A DNA stretch of 5,456 nt from Pseudomonadota bacterium. GTDB lineage: Bacteria; Pseudomonadota; Alphaproteobacteria; Caulobacterales; Caulobacteraceae. The stretch covers positions 1 through 5,456 of the forward strand of contig JAEXKM010000054.1 in NCBI GenBank assembly GCA_023445705.1. The letters are read 5' to 3'. Every line of letters starts with the position of its first letter. Position 1 is the stretch's first letter. This document shows positions 5,091-5,456 of this stretch, piece after piece. The notes under the pieces are model-generated. The model did not search any database. It saw only the letters and a list, made by a program, of their open reading frames with translations, and was not told where the DNA came from. Both the position numbers and the translations under genes were made by a program.

Positions 5091-5456
5091 ATAGCTCATT
5101 CCGAGCAGCGAGCTCTCCAGCCCGCTCTCGATGACCAGGGCCTCCACATCGGTCATCCGCGCGCCGGCGATGGAGATTTCACCGAGCGTGACCGCCGCGG
5201 CGCGGGTCTGGCCGGATGCGGTGACGACGCTGCGGTCGTAGTCGAGCTTGTCGGTCTGCAGGCCCAGACGCTCGGCGTCGGCCACGGTCAGGGCCACAGT
5301 GCTGGCCCCAGTGTCGACCAGGAAGCGGACCCGCGTGCCGTTCACATCCGCCTCGGCCCAGTAGTGCCCGTCGCCAGCCTTGGCCACCGACGCGGTCTGT
5401 CCCATGGCTTCCGGCGTCATCGCGACAGCCGCCCTCAGCTCGGGCGTCGGCGCGCG
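5034..5456 (-). CDS. Retropepsin-like aspartic protease (clan AA type), 5' end outside the window
   Basis: The frame carries VDTGAS, the catalytic aspartate motif of clan AA proteases (active as dimers), then a beta-rich domain and the C-terminal LLGMSYLGRLASFE block typical of the bacterial TIGR02281-like family, ending in ALILRP. An ATG at 5418-5420 would give 128 residues, but the frame stays open to the window edge (RAPTPELRAAVA precedes it). Family members usually have an N-terminal membrane or signal segment before this domain, so the true start probably lies further right. A membrane-anchored periplasmic protease is therefore likely but unproven. The conserved C-terminal block runs into the 57-bp antisense overlap with dusA. 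The substrate is unknown. The family call is strong; start and localisation are not settled here. Confidence 0.85.
   Translation of the reverse strand, partial: RAPTPELRAAVAMTPEAMGQTASVAKAGDGHYWAEADVNGTRVRFLVDTGASTVALTVADAERLGLQTDKLDYDRSVVTASGQTRAAAVTLGEISIAGARMTDVEALVIESGLESSLLGMSYLGRLASFEATRTALILRP

Overview
The window looks like the junction between a chromosome and an integrated genomic island in a high-GC alphaproteobacterium. A member of the Caulobacterales or a related group is my best guess, but no taxonomic marker gene is present. Chromosomal DNA lies on the right (about 4110-5456): dusA, encoding tRNA-dihydrouridine synthase A, and a convergent, partly visible gene for a retropepsin-like aspartic protease. 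The coding strands there are strongly G/C-ending at third codon positions. Everything to the left (about 1-4110) looks acquired.

Layout, left to right. 1-409 (minus): an unrecognised gene cut by the window edge, with a good ribosome binding site. 425-709 (minus): a 94-residue protein with one membrane helix, 15 bases upstream of the first gene and probably co-transcribed with it. 710-959: noncoding, with a possible promoter at its left end. 960-2624 (minus): a 554-residue protein of unknown function with an HEXXH zinc-metallopeptidase motif, GTG start. 2625-2888: no secure gene, but two tiny overlapping reading frames lead into that GTG. 2889-3956 (minus): a tyrosine recombinase with all catalytic residues. 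3957-4061: a 105-bp divergent control region with a short direct repeat. 4062-5090 (plus): dusA. 5034-5456 (minus): the aspartic protease, overlapping the dusA 3' end by 57 bp.

How it fits together. Integrases that insert genomic islands and prophages into the 5' end of dusA are a known family, and the recombinase here sits directly beside the dusA start. The first 16 dusA codons mostly end in A or T (4 of 16 end in G/C). From codon 26 on the gene has normal high-GC codons (18 of 20). This suggests that the island supplied a replacement start for dusA, with the crossover inside the conserved APMMDWTDRHCR segment. The other island end is not in the window. All island genes read away from dusA. 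The visible cargo, an HEXXH protein, a small membrane protein and an unknown protein, matches no system I can name and is the best candidate for something undescribed. A short motif, GCCTA-N5/6-CTAGGT, recurs once in each of the three larger noncoding gaps of the island.
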